A DNA stretch of 64,000 nt, taken from contig JAIGNY010000581.1 in the NCBI GenBank assembly GCA_020152595.1, positions 1,172,001 to 1,236,000 of the forward strand. Direction: 5' to 3'. Source of the DNA: Chiridota heheva. Taxonomy: Eukaryota; Echinodermata; Holothuroidea; Apodida; Chiridotidae. Below are positions 24,101-30,100 of this stretch, one piece after another. Under the pieces are notes generated by a model, which made no database searches, was not told where the DNA came from, and saw nothing but the letters and a program-made list of their open reading frames with translations. Made by a program: the position numbers and the translations under genes. Each line of letters starts with the position of its first letter. Positions within the stretch are counted from its first letter, which is position 1.

Positions 24101-27100
24101 CTCCGATTTCATAGTCAGCTCGAAGGGCAAGATCGTGATGTTTGCTGCAATCGCCAAGATCTGCTCTCTAAGAAGGAAGAACGGAAATAATAAACTAATC
24201 AATCAACTCATCTTATAACTTAAGAGGCGGTCTTGTCTCAAAACATAATGATGTCAGAAAGTACAGGAGCAGAACTTACACACGTCATTAATAATCAACT
24301 AAGGCCTACGTATTACAATCATTAAGAGATTCAGAGAGGCTTATATATTACACATCGTGTGTATGACGATTTGTACTAGGGTATATCATACATGCACGCA
24401 CAGTATTTATGTGTGCTAACTAACATGACACGGCTGAGTTGAACAGCTCTAGCTGTAACAATTTGTAAGTTAGTTAATAACAGAGCCATTAACTGAAAAT
24501 AACTCTGTTAATAGCTCCACGGTTGAATTCAATTGAGAGAAAAGGAGGGGAAAAAATTGTTGACTTGATGCAATTTGAACACAAATGCAATTCGCCTCAA
24601 GGCTATGGACTTATGCACTAAGCCACATGTACACCCGAAGGTTGATATATCATTAACATCTAGTGTGGAATATGTTCGAAAGAGGCACGAATAGCAATTG
24701 CTTAAAATTTGAACCGATCAAAAATTCAGAACTAAATGTCCATATGCCAAAATCGCACCTTTAATTTTATGTGAGTTTTCAAAATGTTCTTTTAGATTTC
24801 AACAAATGTCATTCTTGACATCTATATATTTAGTAGCATTGTAACAATGTGCTCCATCACTAAATTACAACTGTAACGTGATGGTTTACAGCGGTGATTC
24901 TTAATAGGCAGCCCGCAGGCCAAATCTGGACCGCCAGGCTATCCAATCTGGCCTGTGAACAATAGTCATTATATAATGCAATACCGTGCACTGCATGTAA
25001 GACCAATCCGAATAAGATCGATAAAAATCGCAAAATACTCGTTTATTTTGGGTTTTTCTTAGGCAGATCAGCTCACTAAAACATCACGGCTTATCAAATA
25101 AAATGTTATCTTTAGTTCCGCTATAAATTGGGCTAGCGACGTGTCAAAGGAAGGCTGATAAGAGAACTGCTGACATCTGGCGTACATCATTCTTATCGCG
25201 TGCGCTCTCAGCTTGTATGTATTCAGGGATTGATTTGCCATGCGATTGGCCCAGTCCGAAGCTGTTGTGAAACGATGGTCCTTCGAAACATTTAATTAGG
25301 AACCCTTGGTTTACAGGGTAGAAACTTGATTGCTTGTGTTTTGGTTAGTTTCTGTCACAACCCAATTACATGTATGTTACCATTGGGACATTCTTGCTGT
25401 GTAATTAGGCTTGTTGCAGATACCGTATTGTCAACGAGAGTCACATTGAAGCAACCCATATTTTCCAAAAGGTGACAAAACTCATGCTTTCCACACAGTC
25501 TAAAAGTATTTCACCTTTATTTTTGGTTAGCTGCAAAACAAATTACAATCAGTAACTTTTAACAGGAGAATTATTTGGCTGCAAATTTCAACACGCAACT
25601 GACAGGTACAGTACACTAACCAGAGGGAGAAATCCCATGTGGTTCTGATGCTAACTTTGGATTTGAAGCAATTTTTCTTCATCATATATCTTTAAATGTT
25701 TATGTAAAGGGTATTAGTAATACACATTGTACACATGTAGCTTTAATATTAGGATGTTCGTTCTAGTTACTTAGGTTAATTACATAAAAGATAGATACCT
25801 TTTCCTTTTTCCCTATCTTTGGTTACTTTCACTCAAATTATTGCAGAATACTTTTGACCAAACATCTGACCCATGCTCTACTTCTGATTGCTCTTGCGTG
25901 ATACCTTCTAATTTCCTCTCAGTCTCATGCCACAAATACAGGCCTCCCAGTGACTCCTTATTAAAATAAAGGGTTTTTTTAAAGGTTGGAAAAGTTGAAA
26001 TAAAGGTTTTTAAAGGTTTTGTATTTAAATAAAAAGGTTTATTAAGGTTAACTCATGGAATAAATTTTCATACAATGAGCATATTCTGGGGCAAAAGGCA
26101 GTTGGTGGCGCCAAAAGTTAATAAAAAATTATATTTTGGTCCTGCTACTTTTTAAATGTGTGTTGAGAACAAATATGCTATTAAATGGATGTGTATACTT
26201 ACCAATGAAGCTAAAACCTTGGCACTCGAATCATTTACCTTACTTAACTTTGAAAATAAAGGTTTTAAAGGTTATTTTGAAAGGAATAAAGGCTCAATTT
26301 GTCAATAAAGGTTTTTAAAGGTTTTTGAAGGTTTACCAGGAGCCCTGCAAATATTTCAGTGTTAACTAGTTCTTTGTTTCTTGTGAGTCACAGAGGAAGT
26401 TGCACCTATTTTTTATTTTTATTTGGGATAACCCGTAAGCATTCAAGAACATTCTGGAATATACCCATAGAAGGACTGATTTTATGTACTACACCATGTG
26501 ATTGTTGCTCTTTGACCAATAGGACGATGCCACCAGAATATGCTCATGAATATTTGTGCGGGAAGTTTGTTCCCTTCCAGGATTTCTGCCTCCAGATGGC
26601 ATGGTCTGGAGGCAGATGAGGAGAACAAAATGGACTGGTCAGAAGTAATTTTAGTTTTAGGAGGCCAGAGAGTAAAGTTGGATTATCACCATGTAGCTTG
26701 TCAAATACTGAATATCTTTTCACTCTTGTAAATATTGTACAGTACTGTATGTGGGGTAGAAATAGACTTTGCACTGTAGATGAACCTGAAATATTCCTGT
26801 GATGTTCTTTCATCTCCGTTTTTATATTTCATGAACTGCATAAGAATCCACCAGCATTTGCAGTCCTCATACTGTAGATGCTGGCACATCCTAAAGGAGA
26901 TCACGTCTGCCAAGAAATGCGCCCCTTACATTTACACGTTTAGTTCATTTGTTATACTAAAACATGTAATTTGCATATATTTTGTTGTTTAAGTGTTAAG
27001 GTTTTTGCCTTAAGCTATAAGCCAATGAAAAATTGTATTTGGCTCCACCTGACATGAATAACGATAAAGTCAACAACTCAACATGCTATGGAATCTTGTA

Positions 27101-30100
27101 TCATCCTTGCTTTTACCAACAACATTATACCAAGTTTGATTTAAATCTGACATCAGTTTGTGGAAATATGAGCATAAAAAGAAATTATTAATAATCATTA
27201 AAATTTATGACATCAGCACCAAAACAATAGGGATCATCTACAGACCACAACACTCATATACAAAGTATGACATGACATAAATCCACCTCACTGTTCTCGA
27301 GATATCGTGTTTACAAGATTGTTAACAGAATTTTACATTTAGCCCCCATCACCACCAAAAACAACAGTGATCATCTACAGACCACAACACATCCATATAC
27401 CAAGTATGACAGAAATCCACCACATGGTTCTTGAGATATCATGTTTACAAGCTTCTGGCACAGACACATACAAACATACATACACACATACCTAAACACA
27501 TGCATACATACATACATACCTGCATACATACCTACATACATACATACACACATACATACACACGCCAGCATGACTACATAGGTTCCTTCGCATTGGAACC
27601 AAAAATGAGCCTTCACCAAAAAAATGGTGTGGAGCAGTGTAACTCAGTTAGAAGCAAATCTACACGCAAACAATATGGACTTGATTATCCTACAACAGGC
27701 AGTAAATCAGTAACGACAGCAATCAGTTAACATTAACCAGAAGAAATATCAGAACAGATGAAAAAGGCCTGGAATGGACAGGTATATGACGCATAACTAA
27801 ACTTGAGTAATAATACAGTAACCTCTTATTAACCTCACTTATCTGAAAGTCTTTTAGTCGAACAATCTTCAATGTATATTGCAAATATTGTACAGTAAAA
27901 GTATACTGTTGAAGAAATTTCTTCTTGAAAGGAATGTGAGTGCCAACAATTACCAACACATCCACAAAGTAAACACATACATTCACGAGTACTGTATCCG
28001 AACCCTCTTCCTGTCTCAACTGATTTGGATAAGTGCGAGATTACCGCAGGTCATTGGGTGAGATGACAAATTAATTGCAGAACTACTATGCACTGCTCTT
28101 GCACTCCACCCCTGTAGCAATGCACCAACCCAGGTCAAAATGCAGGAGAAGATGCTGTTGGAAAATGAATTCTCTAGATAATTCAGGTTCCCTGTATTGG
28201 ATTCGCCCTCCTGCTTGATTTACCAAGAAAATAAGCTTTAAATCATTGAGTTGATCATAAAATAATGTGATGATCAACTCAAACAATTTTTTTTTTAAAT
28301 CAATAACAGCAATATCAATTAATAATTTCAATGTGATATCAACTCAAACAACACTTGCTCTAATTTTTTCAGTAGAGCCTTGGGTTACATTATGTTGTTC
28401 AACATTTTGAAGAGTGCAAAGTTCTAAGTTCTAGAGCTGTGAACTTTTAGAGATAATAGTAAACATGTACATGCCAAAAAAAGTGAGCGTGTATTGCTTA
28501 CATGCGTTTAGTACCGTAATTTTCGAAAGTACACCAAAATTGCTCCAATTTAAGTAAAAAAATTGCGCAACCAGTATGGCAAAAGTATTGATTTCATTGC
28601 CTAAATAGACGCTGGAATTTTGCTTTCCAAATCATGAAAAGTTTACTTCTACAGCATAAATGATCATTTTTAGAGAAAATATGCATGGAAATTCAGTTTA
28701 AAAAGAACAGAAAACTTCCCTTCAATGTCGTTTAATCTCAACATCGCGTAACTTTTTTGCCGCACTCACTAGGGCTTTCTCTGTGAAAATCTTGCATACT
28801 ATGATACCTTACCATAAAACATTTTAAAACTATGCCATCACCCCGGAAATTCTGATCATACCAGTCTTCTCGAAGAAATGGCTGCCATCTTTGAGAAGCA
28901 CACAGAATTCCAGTGTTTTTCTTTCTTGCAAAATTGATTTGACTCATTAGGTAATATTTACATGTCAATGTACTGATTGTCACGATTCAAGTATTTTGAC
29001 AGTGTGTGTTTTGGTCAATTTAACACTTAACAGCTTGTAAAATGGGCCTTGATTGAGTGGGATTTATAGCCTAAAGTTATGGCCTATTGTTAGTTTCATA
29101 GTTTACTGCTGCACATTCGCGGTGCATTTTACAATTTACTCAGATTTCGCAGAAATCAAAGGGCAAAATATCCCCATTCATAGGTGATTACTGCATTTAA
29201 AAAGGATTCTGCTAACTGAGTTTAGTTTGTAAAAGTCATTGATTAGAATATTGTCAGCTGAATGTGTGTGTGTGATTTAAATCATGAATGATATTGATTT
29301 TTAGTGGCAAGACTGAAAAACGATTACTCACAATAAGCATTTAGTAAATGTTTACAAGGATTTGCAAGCATGTAGCGTGTACACACTAAATGGTCACAGC
29401 TCTACAAAGCATCCATTCTCAGCATAAGGGATGTGCATTTTCATTTAATTCATTAAACAATAAACGATCAATAGTGATGTTGTTTGCCAATCACGTGGAA
29501 ATATCAGCAACTTCGAAACATTTTTAAAATTAATTTTGCCATCTTTTTTCTATTTTGTCCAATTTATTCGACTCATGAGGTAGACTGCATTTAATTTGGG
29601 TGAAAATTACAATCAATGTGTTTTTGTTCATGTATTTCTGGGTACATTTGACAGCTTGTAAAACGGGTGTTAACCGTATTCAGATTTTGGTCTAACAATA
29701 GTATCATTACTCAGTATTACCTTGAGTCTCAGTTAACACTTTTAACATACTTGACACATAATCACTTACAGTGCTAGCTAATATGTCATGGGGACAGCAG
29801 TTGAGGAGAAATGCACGGCACACTTTGCTATCTGTAAATCGCAGACGTCTGGCGGCCTCATCCTCACCTGTTGTAAAGGAAGAAAAATACATTTTCACAT
29901 ATCTAAGGAAGTTGGAACAGCTATTTTTAATACATATTATGAAATATCAACCCTGCACAAAATTATGTCAACAACCAGGTTCCAACAAAACATTTCTCTG
30001 AAGCAAAAAATAGTGATGAATTGATTCAGAAATTCCGGAAAGTTCGGAAATTTGATTATGAATAAAGAAAGACATATCCTAATCCTAGCTTTAAGTTTGA

